Positions 7,422 through 15,776 are shown, numbered from the stretch's first letter. The stretch is DNA of 20,448 nt from JAQIBY01 sp964615585 (GCA_964615585.1 CAZTNS010000047.1:1-20448), one strand, 5' to 3'. Notes: generated from the letters alone by a model not told the origin. A program made the numbers and translations.

Positions 7422-8072
7422 TTAGATCAACATGCCGTCTTTAATCGTTAATTTACGGTCGGCAAGTTCGGCATGCTGTTCGTTGTGTGTGACTATGATA
7501 AAAGTTTGATCAAAGTCCTGTCTGAGTTCCTGAAAAATCTTATACAACTCAATGCTGTTTTTTGAATCCAGATTTCCGGACGGTTCATCGGCGAGGATTA
7601 CGGCAGGGTTGTTGATAAGTGCACGCGCTATCGCAACGCGTTGTTTTTCACCCCCCGACAATTCCGCAGGTTTGTGATCCAGGCGATTTTCCAGCCCCAG
7701 CCTGACCAGGAGTTCACAGGCCTTTTTTTCTGCTTCCTGTTTTTTGTCCCCGCGGATAAACCCGGGAATACTAGTGTTTTCAAGTGCTGTAAATTCAGGC
7801 AACAAATGATGAAATTGAAAAACAAAACCAATTGATTCATTACGGAATCTCGCAAGAGATTTCTCTCCCAGTTCATGACAAGAGGTATTGTTGATAATTA
7901 CTTTCCCGTTGTCAGGTTTCATCAGTGTACCAATGATTTGCAGCAAAGTGGTTTTGCCTGCACCCGATTCTCCTGAGATCGAAACCATCTCCTTTTTATT
8001 GATTTTTAATTCTATTCCTTTGAGTACTACAAGTTGCCCAAAAGATTTCCAAATGTTTTCAACAAGTATCAT
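7422..8072 (-). CDS. lolD: LolD-type ABC transporter ATPase (lipoprotein release)
   Basis: An ABC ATPase of 216 residues. Walker A GESGAGKT is at 34-41, the Q-loop is in VFQFHHLLPEF (84-94), the signature LSGGEKQR at 138-145, Walker B VILADEP at 158-164, and the switch histidine is H196 in VTHN. The FQFHHLLPEFTALEN stretch is characteristic of LolD, which powers LolCDE extraction of outer-membrane lipoproteins from the inner membrane. MacB-like ATPases are the main alternative. No LolC/E permease is adjacent here, which is common in Bacteroidota where these genes are scattered. It is divergent from dnaB with a 118-bp intergenic region containing a -7 element. Confidence 0.85.
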   Translation of the reverse strand: MILVENIWKSFGQLVVLKGIELKINKKEMVSISGESGAGKTTLLQIIGTLMKPDNGKVIINNTSCHELGEKSLARFRNESIGFVFQFHHLLPEFTALENTSIPGFIRGDKKQEAEKKACELLVRLGLENRLDHKPAELSGGEKQRVAIARALINNPAVILADEPSGNLDSKNSIELYKIFQELRQDFDQTFIIVTHNEQHAELADRKLTIKDGMLI

Positions 8073-8086
8073 AAAAATTGTTTGTT

Positions 8087-8094
8087 CAAAGTTA
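8087..8094 (-). promoter_or_regulatory. -7 promoter element of lolD
   Basis: On the minus strand this reads TAACTTTG, a perfect TAnnTTTG, 14 bp before the ATG at 8072. A matching -33 TTTG is not clear. A weaker match (TATTATTG, 8163-8170, one mismatch) precedes dnaB on the other strand. Confidence 0.45.
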
Positions 8095-8190
8095 ATAAAT
8101 ATTCGAAATTTAGAACATGATTGTCCTAAGAGATTGTTATTTTTATTTCCCCTTAATCTTTTTATTATTGAACCCGAAATAACATTTTAA

Positions 8191-9711
8191 ATGCCTGAAA
8201 GTAAGAAAAGAACACAAAAAAGGACAGTTGATGAACTCAACGAAGTGTATGGAAAAATGCCTCCGCAGGCTGTTGATATTGAAGAAGTATTGCTCGGTGC
8301 CCTTATGTTGGAGCAGGATGCAATATTACTCGTAATTGATATCCTGGAAAAAAACAGTTTTTATAAAGACGAGCACAAAACCATTTTTCAAACCATTCTT
8401 GATTTAGCAAAGGAGCAACAGCCAGTAGATATACTTACTGTTTCAAATAAGTTGAAAGCCATTGGTAAAATTGATGAAGTGGGGGGGGCGCATTATATTT
8501 CCGAACTTACCAGCAGGGTAGCTACTGCTGCTCATGTAGAATATCATGCTAAAATTGTACAGCAAAAATACATTCAGCGGATGTTGATTCAGTCATCATC
8601 CGAGATACAGAAACGTGCTTTTGATGATAATGAAGATGTAGAGAACCTAATTAATTATGCTGAAAATGAAATTTTTCAGATATCAGAAGGCAACATCAAG
8701 AAAGAGACCATGGTTATCAACAAACTTGTTGATAAAGCCATGGAAATGGTTGAAGAGGCCAGCCAACGGGAAGATGGTTTGTCAGGTATCCCCAGTGGTT
8801 TCTCTGAATTGGATAGATATACTTCAGGTTGGCAGAATTCTGATCTTGTAATTATAGCTGCCAGGCCGGCCATGGGAAAAACAGCTTTTGCTTTATCTAT
8901 GCTCAGAAATGTAGCCATCGACCATAAAAAACCGGTTGCTATATTCAGCCTTGAAATGTCTTCCCTTCAGTTGGTGACAAGGTTGATATCCGGAGAAACA
9001 GAAATCTCTGGAAATAAATTACGAAACGGGAATTTACAGCCACATGAATGGGAACAACTTGATGCAAGGGTGAAACCCCTCGAAGAAGCACCTATTTATA
9101 TTGATGATACCCCTGCTATATCTGTTTTTGAAATAAGAGCCAAAGCAAGACGTTTGGTTCAGGCTCACGGGATACAACTTATTATGATTGATTATCTGCA
9201 ATTAATGACAGCCAATGTGGACACCAGAGGCAATAGGGAACACGAGGTCTCTATGATTTCCAGAAGCCTTAAAGCCATTGCTAAAGAATTGAATGTGCCT
9301 ATTCTTGCATTGTCACAGCTTAACCGTTCTGTGGAAACAAGAGGTGGAGATAAAAGACCTCAGCTTTCTGATCTGCGCGAATCAGGGGCTATTGAACAGG
9401 ATGCGGATATGGTGATGTTTCTGCATCGACCTGAATATTATGATATTCTTGAAGATGGGGAAGGTAACTCACTTAAAGGAATGGCTGAAGTGATCCTGGC
9501 CAAACATCGTAATGGTGCAACCGGAAGTGTTTATCTCGAATTTGTGTCAGAGTTTGCCAAATTTAAAGAAAAGCAGGCCATGCTGGATCCGGCAGGAATG
9601 ACATTGTCATCAAAAATGAATGAGGAACGCAGTGAGGATGGATTGGTTGAAAATGATGCCTTTTCCAAAATTGATGATGACGATGACGATGAAAATCCCA
9701 TCAGTTTTTAA
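8191..9711 (+). CDS. dnaB: replicative DNA helicase DnaB
   Basis: A hexameric 5'-3' helicase of 506 residues that unwinds DNA at the replication fork. The N-terminal DnaB domain (PPQAVDIEEVLLGALM, residues 24-40) is followed by a linker and the RecA-like domain. Walker A ARPAMGKTA is at 224-232, the catalytic Glu in FSLEMS (252-257), Walker B LIMIDYLQL at 330-338, SQLNRSVETR at 375-384, and DLRESGAIEQDAD at 394-406. No intein interrupts Walker A. The C-terminus carries an acidic run of six aspartates near 496-502. A G8 tract at 8481-8488 lies inside the gene, but the frame is intact. The next gene starts about 40 bp downstream and probably shares the transcript. Confidence 0.96.
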   Translation: MPESKKRTQKRTVDELNEVYGKMPPQAVDIEEVLLGALMLEQDAILLVIDILEKNSFYKDEHKTIFQTILDLAKEQQPVDILTVSNKLKAIGKIDEVGGAHYISELTSRVATAAHVEYHAKIVQQKYIQRMLIQSSSEIQKRAFDDNEDVENLINYAENEIFQISEGNIKKETMVINKLVDKAMEMVEEASQREDGLSGIPSGFSELDRYTSGWQNSDLVIIAARPAMGKTAFALSMLRNVAIDHKKPVAIFSLEMSSLQLVTRLISGETEISGNKLRNGNLQPHEWEQLDARVKPLEEAPIYIDDTPAISVFEIRAKARRLVQAHGIQLIMIDYLQLMTANVDTRGNREHEVSMISRSLKAIAKELNVPILALSQLNRSVETRGGDKRPQLSDLRESGAIEQDADMVMFLHRPEYYDILEDGEGNSLKGMAEVILAKHRNGATGSVYLEFVSEFAKFKEKQAMLDPAGMTLSSKMNEERSEDGLVENDAFSKIDDDDDDENPISF

Positions 9712-9753
9712 TTGTGTTTAAAACATTTTATCTGCTTTTTCGTTTACTATGAT

Positions 9754-11013
9754 ATGAGATATTTTATAATACTGACGTGTGTCCTGTTTTTGTTTGCCGC
9801 AGAAACCATGGCCGCATACATACTGATCCCAATGGATGACTCACAGTCTAATCATTTGAAAGCTTACGGTATTACATACTGGAGTTTGCAAAATGGAGTG
9901 GATTCATGGTGGTTGTTGAATTACCAGGGAGGTAGCTTCCTGCTTCCCAATCATGAAGAGATTGAAAGTGAATGTGTTATCAGGGGTGTTAGTTATGAAA
10001 TTATCGCTGATGCCCAAAAAAATCAGATTTTTTCCAAAATCGCTCAGCCGGATGTCAACATGGAAACCATTAAGCTTGAAAAAGCACCAAAAATTGCAGT
10101 TTATTCACCACCGGAAAAAAGGCCATGGGATGATGCTGTTACCCTTGCATTGACTTATGCAGAAATACCATATGATGTGATTTACGATACCGAAATCATT
10201 GAAGGAAAACTCAATGATTATGACTGGCTCCATTTGCATCATGAAGATTTTACAGGACAATACGGTAAATTTTACAGTGCTTATCGTCACATGAAGTGGT
10301 ATCAAGAACAAAAGCGAGATTCAGAAGCTGATGCTGCTGCACTTGGGTTTGAAAAAGTAAGCCGGTTGAAACTTTTTGTGGCCAAAACAATCAAATCGTA
10401 TGTGTCCAGGGGTGGCTTTCTTTTTGCTATGTGCTCGGCGACAGATTCATTCGATATCGCTTTGGCTGCGGATGGTGTTGATATATGCGGGCCTATGTTT
10501 GATGGTGACCCTGCTGATCCAAACGCACAATCTAAACTTAATTATGAAAATTGCTTGGCATTCAGGGATTTTAAGCTTATTATGAACCCTTATGAATATG
10601 AATTTTCCAATATTGACGTGACACAAACAAGGAAAGTATCTGAAGAAGAAGATTACTTTTCTTTGTTTGAGTTTTCTGCAAAGTGGGACCCTGTCCCAAC
10701 CATGCTGTGTCAAAATCACACACATTTGGTAAAAGGCTTTATGGGGCAAACCACAGCTTTCAATGCCGACCTTGTTAAACCGGATGTGCTGATTATGGGA
10801 GAAAACAAATCTGCCAATGAAGCGCGCTACATTCACGGTGAGTTTGGAAAAGGCACATGGACTTTCCTTGGAGGCCATGACCCTGAAGACTACAGGCATT
10901 ATGTTGGTGATGAACCGACAGAATTGGAATTACATCCGCAGTCTCCCGGATACAGGCTGATACTGAATAATATATTGTTTCCCGCAGCTAAAAAGAAAAA
11001 GCTAAAAACCTGA
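9754..11013 (+). CDS. exported conserved Bacteroidetes protein (database name 'asparagine synthetase B')
   Basis: A protein of 419 residues starting at ATG 9754, which gives a clean signal peptide (hydrophobic 4-15, likely cut after ETMAA); an in-frame TTG at 9712 would add 14 unlikely residues. The mature part begins YILIPMDDSQSNHLKAYGITYW, with LNYQGGSFLLP, WLHLHHEDFTGQYGKFY, FAMCSATDSFDIALAA, FSAKWDPVPTMLCQNHT and GGHDPEDY further on. From memory of the phylum, close relatives are widely labelled 'asparagine synthetase B'. I see neither the N-terminal Cys nucleophile nor an ATP-pyrophosphatase SGGxDS motif of AsnB, and the protein is exported, so the name looks wrong. The FAMCSATDS region resembles a nucleophile elbow of a class I glutamine-amidotransferase-like fold (tentative). 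Function unknown; position after dnaB suggests co-transcription. Confidence 0.8.
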   Translation: MRYFIILTCVLFLFAAETMAAYILIPMDDSQSNHLKAYGITYWSLQNGVDSWWLLNYQGGSFLLPNHEEIESECVIRGVSYEIIADAQKNQIFSKIAQPDVNMETIKLEKAPKIAVYSPPEKRPWDDAVTLALTYAEIPYDVIYDTEIIEGKLNDYDWLHLHHEDFTGQYGKFYSAYRHMKWYQEQKRDSEADAAALGFEKVSRLKLFVAKTIKSYVSRGGFLFAMCSATDSFDIALAADGVDICGPMFDGDPADPNAQSKLNYENCLAFRDFKLIMNPYEYEFSNIDVTQTRKVSEEEDYFSLFEFSAKWDPVPTMLCQNHTHLVKGFMGQTTAFNADLVKPDVLIMGENKSANEARYIHGEFGKGTWTFLGGHDPEDYRHYVGDEPTELELHPQSPGYRLILNNILFPAAKKKKLKT

Positions 11014-11130
11014 TTACTATTATATAACGTTTTTGCAATTCACAGTTATTTTTTGGGAAACCTGATTTATTTTGGTAGAGCAATGTATAAAATCCAAACC
11101 TGTACCGACGGATGACGGTAGCTCAAAATA

Positions 11131-11208
11131 AGGTGTTAGGTGTTAGGGGTTAGGTCATGAAAAACTTAAAACCTAACACCTAAATCCTAACCCCTAACGT
11201 CTTTTTTT
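11131..11208. terminator. hairpin of TTAGG-like heptamers with a T-run, probable bidirectional terminator
   Basis: Left arm 11131-11155 is built from GTGTTAG, GTGTTAG, GGGTTAG units; right arm 11171-11198 contains their inverse copies (ACCTAACACCTA, then CCTAACCCCTAAC), giving a long stem with few mismatches and a loop of about 15 bp. Positions 11200-11208 are a T-rich run (CTTTTTTT). It sits between the ends of two converging genes, which fits a terminator working on at least the plus strand. The remainder of 11014-11276 contains no gene I can support. Confidence 0.6.
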
Positions 11209-11276
11209 GAAGTTCCCCTATTTTCCCGGGGCGAGTACTGATCAGCCTGTTATGGCATTGCCATTCAAAATGTTTC

Positions 11277-12746
11277 TCATTCATCTATTTCCCAGTCATA
11301 ACCGTCTTTACGGTCACGCACAACAATGCCGCTTGCCTTTAGTTCATCACGGATTTTATCCGCGGTGGCAAAATCCTTGTTCTTTTTACTTTGCAGGCGG
11401 ATATCAAGTAACAAGTTAACCACAGGTGTTAATTTATCATCGCTTTTGGTGTGTTCTTTTTCTTCCAAAATAAGGCCTAGAATGTCAGTAGCGTAGGTGT
11501 TAAATATGCCTTTTAATGCTTTTTTATCAGCACTGGAAATCTGTTCGTTACCGTTTTGTATATTACCGATAAGGGTAGCGGCATCAAACAAATGAGACAT
11601 TACAATGGGGGTGTTCAGGTCATCGGCAAGGGCTTTTTCACACCGCTCCCGGATACCTGATATATCCACACTGCTATTTTCGGAATCGGGTAATTTATCT
11701 ATTTCATGGTATGCCCTTGTAAGTCGCTTTAATCCTTTTGCTGCAGCTTTAAGCGCTTCGTTGGAAAAATCAAGGGTGCCGCGGTAGTGTGCCTGTAAAA
11801 TAAAAAACCGGATGGTCATAGGTTTGTATGCCTCATCCAGAACTTTGTGTGTGCCTGTAAATAGTTCATCAAGGGTAATGAAGTTGCCCAGTGATTTACC
11901 CATTTTTTGTCCGTTGATGGTGATCATGTTGTTGTGTATCCAGTAACGGACAGATTCTTTGCCTTGAGCTGCGGTGGATTGTGCAATTTCACATTCATGA
12001 TGCGGAAACAACAAATCCATGCCGCCCCCGTGAATGTCAAATTCTTCTCCCAGGTATTTATGGCTCATGACAGAGCATTCAAGGTGCCAGCCGGGAAACC
12101 CAACACTCCACGGGGATTTCCATTGCATGATATGTTGAGGGGATGCCTTTTTCCACAACGCAAAATCCAGCGGATTGCGTTTTTCAGATTGAGACTCAAG
12201 GGTTCGTGTATTACTGATAAGGTCTTCTATTTTACGGCCGCTTAATTTGCCATAATCATATTCCTTTGCGTACTTTTCCACATCAAAATACACAGAGCCG
12301 TTCATTTCATATGCATAACCCGTATCCAGAATATCCTGTGCCATTTCAATTTGTTCAGGAATATGCCCTGAAGCCTGAGGTTCAATATCAGGACGCAACA
12401 CATTCAGTGCATCCATGTTTTTATGATACAAACGCATATAATGAAAAACAATTTCCATAGGCTCAACTGATTCAAGCCTGGCTTTTTTAGCCACTTTATC
12501 TTCACCTTCATCTGCATCATTTTCCAGATGGCCGACATCTGTAATGTTACGTACGTATCGTACGTTATAGCCTGCATGCTTTAAATATCTATAAAGAACA
12601 TCAAAAGTAATCCCCGGCCTGGCATGCCCCAGATGAGCATCTCCATAAACGGTAGGCCCGCACACATACATGCCGACATGCGGTGGATTCAGTGGTTTGA
12701 ATGTTTCTTTTTTGCGTTTGAGAGTGTTATAAAGTGTAATGTTCAT
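11277..12746 (-). CDS. cysS: cysteine--tRNA ligase
   Basis: A class I aminoacyl-tRNA synthetase of 489 residues that attaches cysteine to tRNA-Cys in the cytoplasm. The HIGH-type motif is HLGH at 38-41 in CGPTVYGDAHLGHARP. The zinc ligands line up with E. coli CysRS as C29, C224 (HLECS), H249 and E253 (FPHHECEIAQS). The KMSKS loop is KMGKS at 281-285. The C-terminal half has the helical DALR-type and anticodon-binding regions, ending with IRDELKASGIVVRDRKDGYDWE. The length is normal. It converges on the gene behind dnaB and is divergent from the alkaline phosphatase gene, with an 83-bp shared promoter region. Confidence 0.96.
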   Translation of the reverse strand: MNITLYNTLKRKKETFKPLNPPHVGMYVCGPTVYGDAHLGHARPGITFDVLYRYLKHAGYNVRYVRNITDVGHLENDADEGEDKVAKKARLESVEPMEIVFHYMRLYHKNMDALNVLRPDIEPQASGHIPEQIEMAQDILDTGYAYEMNGSVYFDVEKYAKEYDYGKLSGRKIEDLISNTRTLESQSEKRNPLDFALWKKASPQHIMQWKSPWSVGFPGWHLECSVMSHKYLGEEFDIHGGGMDLLFPHHECEIAQSTAAQGKESVRYWIHNNMITINGQKMGKSLGNFITLDELFTGTHKVLDEAYKPMTIRFFILQAHYRGTLDFSNEALKAAAKGLKRLTRAYHEIDKLPDSENSSVDISGIRERCEKALADDLNTPIVMSHLFDAATLIGNIQNGNEQISSADKKALKGIFNTYATDILGLILEEKEHTKSDDKLTPVVNLLLDIRLQSKKNKDFATADKIRDELKASGIVVRDRKDGYDWEIDE

Positions 12747-12792
12747 ACATCCTGATTTTTACCGAAAAAAGTGTTATCAACAAAAAATAAAT

Positions 12793-12800
12793 TAATTTTG
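12793..12800 (+). promoter_or_regulatory. -7 promoter element of the alkaline phosphatase gene
   Basis: TAATTTTG matches TAnnTTTG exactly and lies 29 bp before ATG 12830, leaving a short 5' leader. The -33 box is not obvious. Confidence 0.45.
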
Positions 12801-12808
12801 TCACGTTA

Positions 12809-12816
12809 CAAAGTTA
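12809..12816 (-). promoter_or_regulatory. -7 promoter element of cysS
   Basis: On the minus strand this reads TAACTTTG, a perfect TAnnTTTG, the same octamer as upstream of lolD. It would give a leader of about 55 bases before the cysS ATG at 12746. It lies 8 bp from the -7 of the opposite gene, so the two polymerase sites overlap. Confidence 0.4.
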
Positions 12817-12829
12817 ATACATTAGAACA

Positions 12830-14224
12830 ATGAAAAACAGTAAATTTATAAAACTTTCGTTGATTTTTGCAGGGCTGTTTCTTTTCTGTTATGCATGTGA
12901 TTTTTCTAATCAAGCATCTCAACACCCCAATTCACCAAAGTATATTTTTTATTTTATTGGCGATGGTATGAGTCAGCAGCATATCAAATTGACAGAAGCT
13001 TATTTGCATGCATGCAATCATGACACATTTGGCTTTGAAAAACTGGCCTTTGATACACTTCCTGTCTGCGGGTCATCAACCACCCATGCCGCCAACAGGC
13101 TCATTACCGGGTCAGCCGCTGCAGGTACAGCACTTGCAACAGGCCGCAAAACCAACATTGACCGGATATCAATGAGTCCCGATGGTACAAAACCATATCA
13201 AAGCATGGCCGCTGTATTAAAAAGCAAAGGCAAAAAAGTGGGCATCATTACAAGTGTTTGCATAAATCACGCTACGCCGTCAGTGTTTTATGCCCATTGT
13301 AAAGACCGGGGTAATTATTTTGAGATCGGCAAACAAATGGCCAAAAGCGGATTTGATTTTTTTGGAGGAGGGGGCATTAGAAACGCTGAAAAAAACCATT
13401 TGAATTTATACAATGATCTGGTTGAAAACGGTTATCAGGTGTATAGAGAAGATACAAACATCATGAAAATAACATCAGGTCAAAAAATGGCTTTATTCAA
13501 TCCTGTACTTGGGCATGAAGCTGAGATGCCGTATGCCATTGACCGTAAATATCAGGGAGGATACTCCCTGGCAGACATTACACGGGTGGCCATTGAAAAT
13601 TTATACGGCGATGAAGGATTTTTTATGATGGTGGAAGGCGGTAAAATTGATTGGGCTGCTCATGCCAATGATGCTGCTACCATTGTACGGGAAGTCATTG
13701 ATTTTGATAAAGCCGTGCAGGAGGCTTTGAAATTTTATCAAAAACACCCCGGCGAAACCCTGATTGTAGTAACTTCAGACCATGAAACCGGGGGAATTGC
13801 GATCGGAAATACAGAAATGAAATATCAGACAAGCTTGAGGTTATTGGAAAATCAATGTATGTCAATTGAAAATATGGCTGAATTACTTCAGAGGGGAGAA
13901 ATACAAGCATCTGATCTTCCTGAAATGTTTGATTTGGATGATTTAACCGGCAAGGAATCTGAACAGATTGAAATAGCTGCTGAACACAACGGGAAAGAAT
14001 TATACCATATTCGCTATGGTGGGTATTCCCCTTTACCGGTTACTTATGGCGGGATATTAAACAGACGTGCAGGTGTGGGTTTTACAACCTGGAAACACAC
14101 AGCCGGCCCTGTACCTGTTTATGCCATAGGAGAGGGGGCGGAAATTTTTTCCGGGCAGATGGACAACACCGATATCCCAAAAAAAATCATGCAGCTTGCC
14201 GGGTATGAATTTCCTGAGAATTAA
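12830..14224 (+). CDS. alkaline phosphatase, exported (possible lipoprotein)
   Basis: A metal-dependent phosphomonoesterase of 464 residues. The N-terminal hydrophobic signal (residues 8-20) ends in CYAC; C23 followed by Asp could be a lipid-modified cysteine, though the lipobox is not canonical. Expected residues by alignment with E. coli PhoA are D45 in IGDGMS, the phosphorylated Ser S95 in TGSAAAGTALATG, T149 in NHATPS, E269, D274 and H278 in VEGGKIDWAAHAND, D317-H318 in TSDHETGG, and H423 in WKHTAGPV. All metal ligands are present. The residue before the catalytic Ser is Gly, not the Asp of E. coli (TDSAA). It should release phosphate from organic esters outside the inner membrane. No Pho-box-like repeat is evident upstream. 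It is divergent from cysS. Confidence 0.9.
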   Translation: MKNSKFIKLSLIFAGLFLFCYACDFSNQASQHPNSPKYIFYFIGDGMSQQHIKLTEAYLHACNHDTFGFEKLAFDTLPVCGSSTTHAANRLITGSAAAGTALATGRKTNIDRISMSPDGTKPYQSMAAVLKSKGKKVGIITSVCINHATPSVFYAHCKDRGNYFEIGKQMAKSGFDFFGGGGIRNAEKNHLNLYNDLVENGYQVYREDTNIMKITSGQKMALFNPVLGHEAEMPYAIDRKYQGGYSLADITRVAIENLYGDEGFFMMVEGGKIDWAAHANDAATIVREVIDFDKAVQEALKFYQKHPGETLIVVTSDHETGGIAIGNTEMKYQTSLRLLENQCMSIENMAELLQRGEIQASDLPEMFDLDDLTGKESEQIEIAAEHNGKELYHIRYGGYSPLPVTYGGILNRRAGVGFTTWKHTAGPVPVYAIGEGAEIFSGQMDNTDIPKKIMQLAGYEFPEN

Positions 14225-14290
14225 TTTCCCTTAGCGGTGTTGGTGGCGTCAATGTCGCTACAGGCGATGCCGAGGTTAATACCCTGCCAG

Positions 14291-14528
14291 CTAATCGCCA
14301 CCAACTGCCCCTAACAACCACCTGTCAGGTCAGCCATCATTACCTTAATACAAAGCATTGTAAAAACTGCTTGTTTTTTAAAGGGCGACCTGACAGGTGG
14401 TTAGACGAAATGACCACGAAGTGGTCAAACATGAATAACCACGGGTGCAACCCGTGGTGCGACACCCCCTACACAGGTAGCTTTTGGCACGTGTTTTTGC
14501 TTTTATGCAAAAACCGTGACAAAAGCGG
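14291..14528. repeat. repeat cassette, copy A (left of the ATPase gene)
   Basis: This stretch recurs in the same orientation at 15881-16255. Shared blocks are CTAAT.GCCACCAACTGCC, then the 87-bp module with 16-bp terminal inverted repeats, GACCACGAAGTGGTC, a palindrome ACCACGGGTGCAACCCGTGG, and CACACAGGTAGC-like DNA leading to a GTTTTTGC/GCAAAAAC hairpin (14488-14518). Identity is nearly complete in the shared blocks; copy A lacks about 135 bp of palindromes found in copy B. Just outside, 14231-14248 (TTAGCGGTGTTGGTGGCG) is an imperfect inverse of 14296-14314. Nothing coding is visible in 14225-14581. Confidence 0.85.
14316..14402. mobile_element. 87-bp MITE-like module with perfect 16-bp inverted ends (copy A)
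   Basis: AACCACCTGTCAGGTC (14316-14331) is matched exactly inverted by GACCTGACAGGTGGTT (14387-14402) around a 55-bp AT-rich core. The size and ends resemble a miniature inverted-repeat element or a large structured hairpin. No transposase is visible in the window, and I cannot define target-site duplications, so mobility is inferred. Confidence 0.55.
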
Positions 14529-14581
14529 ACAGAAAACACAAGGCTAATGAAGAACGTCGGCTACATTCGCAGTGTTAAAAG

Positions 14582-15760
14582 TCACCCTAACAAATCCAAA
14601 AATTCAACTAATCCAATAACTTCAGCTTCCTGTACTAAGGGATACCTATCATTGTTTGCATTTACAACCCATTTATGTGTTGCTTTAACATCTTTACAAG
14701 CTTCATGGTAACCACGAGTTAATTTTGGTGCCGAGGCTTTTTTAATTTCAATTGCCCAAACCTCGTCATCAGGCGTATGCAGCACTAAATCAATTTCTGC
14801 CTGATTTGATGTCCTGTAATAGGAGTATTCCCACTTATCATCAATTTGATTTAAAATATTTTCAACAACATATCCTTCCCAGCTTGCCCCAATTTTAGGA
14901 TGAGAAAACAACATATCCATACTTTTAATATTTAATATACTGTGTAACATGCCTGAATCTCGCAAATAAATTTTTGGTGATTTAACAAGTCTTTTTTTGA
15001 TATTTCCCGACCAGGAAGGTATTTGCCTTACCATATAAAAGTCAGTAAGTAAATCTAAATAATTTTTTACACTGGTGTGGCTAAGTTCTAAGCTACGTCC
15101 AAGTTCGCTGAAATTTATTTGATTTGCATGATAATGGGCTAACATTTTCCAGAATCTTTTTAAAAAAGCAGAGGAAACCCGAGGTCCCATTTGTGGAATA
15201 TCGCGTTCTACATAAGTATTAAAAAAGTCACGACGCCAATTCATGCTGTTTTCTTCGGTACTTGCCAGATAAGAATCCGGAAAACCTCCTCTTAACCATA
15301 ATTTTTCTATGCAATTTGTGTTTTTTTCACCCTTACACACCTCACTTACGGAAAATGTTGTCAATTCTAAATATCGTATTCTACCTGCCAATGACTCTGA
15401 AGAGTTCTGGATTAAATCGCTTGAAGCAGAGCCTAAAACTAAAAACTGCCCTGAAGGTTCTCCTTCCCTTTTTCTCTTATCAACAATGCCACGAAGAATA
15501 CGGAATAACTCAGGTTTACATTGTACCTCGTCAATGATAAGCAATTGGTTTGAAAACCGCTTTAAATAGGCTTCTGCGTCAGTTAATTTATTGAAGTCAG
15601 AATCCAATTCAAGGTCAATATATGTTACTTCTTTTTTAAAATTATTAGCAAGTTCAAGTGCCAAAGTTGTTTTACCAACTTGCCTTGGTCCAATTAATGC
15701 AACTACCGGCACTGAATTTAGCGAATCTATCAATTGCTTATATTGGGCACGTTTTATCAT
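14582..15760 (-). CDS. AAA ATPase with C-terminal DUF4143 domain
   Basis: A protein of 392 residues from ATG 15760 (an in-frame TTG at 15787 would overlap its own -7 element). The N-terminal ATPase domain has Walker A GPRQVGKTT at 24-32, Walker B LLIIDE at 73-78, and sensor-like LVLGSASSDLI; a winged-helix-like middle (NFSELGRSLELSHTSVKNYLDLL) follows. The C-terminal DUF4143 domain contains WEGYVVENIL, AEIDLVL and AIEIKKA, an E/D...ExK pattern like PD-(D/E)xK nucleases. The family is common and often duplicated in Bacteroidota and archaea; its role is unsettled. The gene stands alone, AT-rich, between two direct copies of a repeat cassette and with its own promoter, which suggests an acquired cargo gene (inference). 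Confidence 0.88.
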   Translation of the reverse strand: MIKRAQYKQLIDSLNSVPVVALIGPRQVGKTTLALELANNFKKEVTYIDLELDSDFNKLTDAEAYLKRFSNQLLIIDEVQCKPELFRILRGIVDKRKREGEPSGQFLVLGSASSDLIQNSSESLAGRIRYLELTTFSVSEVCKGEKNTNCIEKLWLRGGFPDSYLASTEENSMNWRRDFFNTYVERDIPQMGPRVSSAFLKRFWKMLAHYHANQINFSELGRSLELSHTSVKNYLDLLTDFYMVRQIPSWSGNIKKRLVKSPKIYLRDSGMLHSILNIKSMDMLFSHPKIGASWEGYVVENILNQIDDKWEYSYYRTSNQAEIDLVLHTPDDEVWAIEIKKASAPKLTRGYHEACKDVKATHKWVVNANNDRYPLVQEAEVIGLVEFLDLLG

Positions 15761-15776
15761 GATCGTTAAATTTTTA

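Noticed and set aside
9712..9753. TTG start directly after the dnaB stop for the exported protein
   Set aside because: It would put charged and aromatic residues in front of a clean signal peptide that begins at ATG 9754.
9754..11013. Genuine asparagine synthetase
   Set aside because: No AsnB nucleophile or ATP-binding motif is visible and the protein has a signal peptide.
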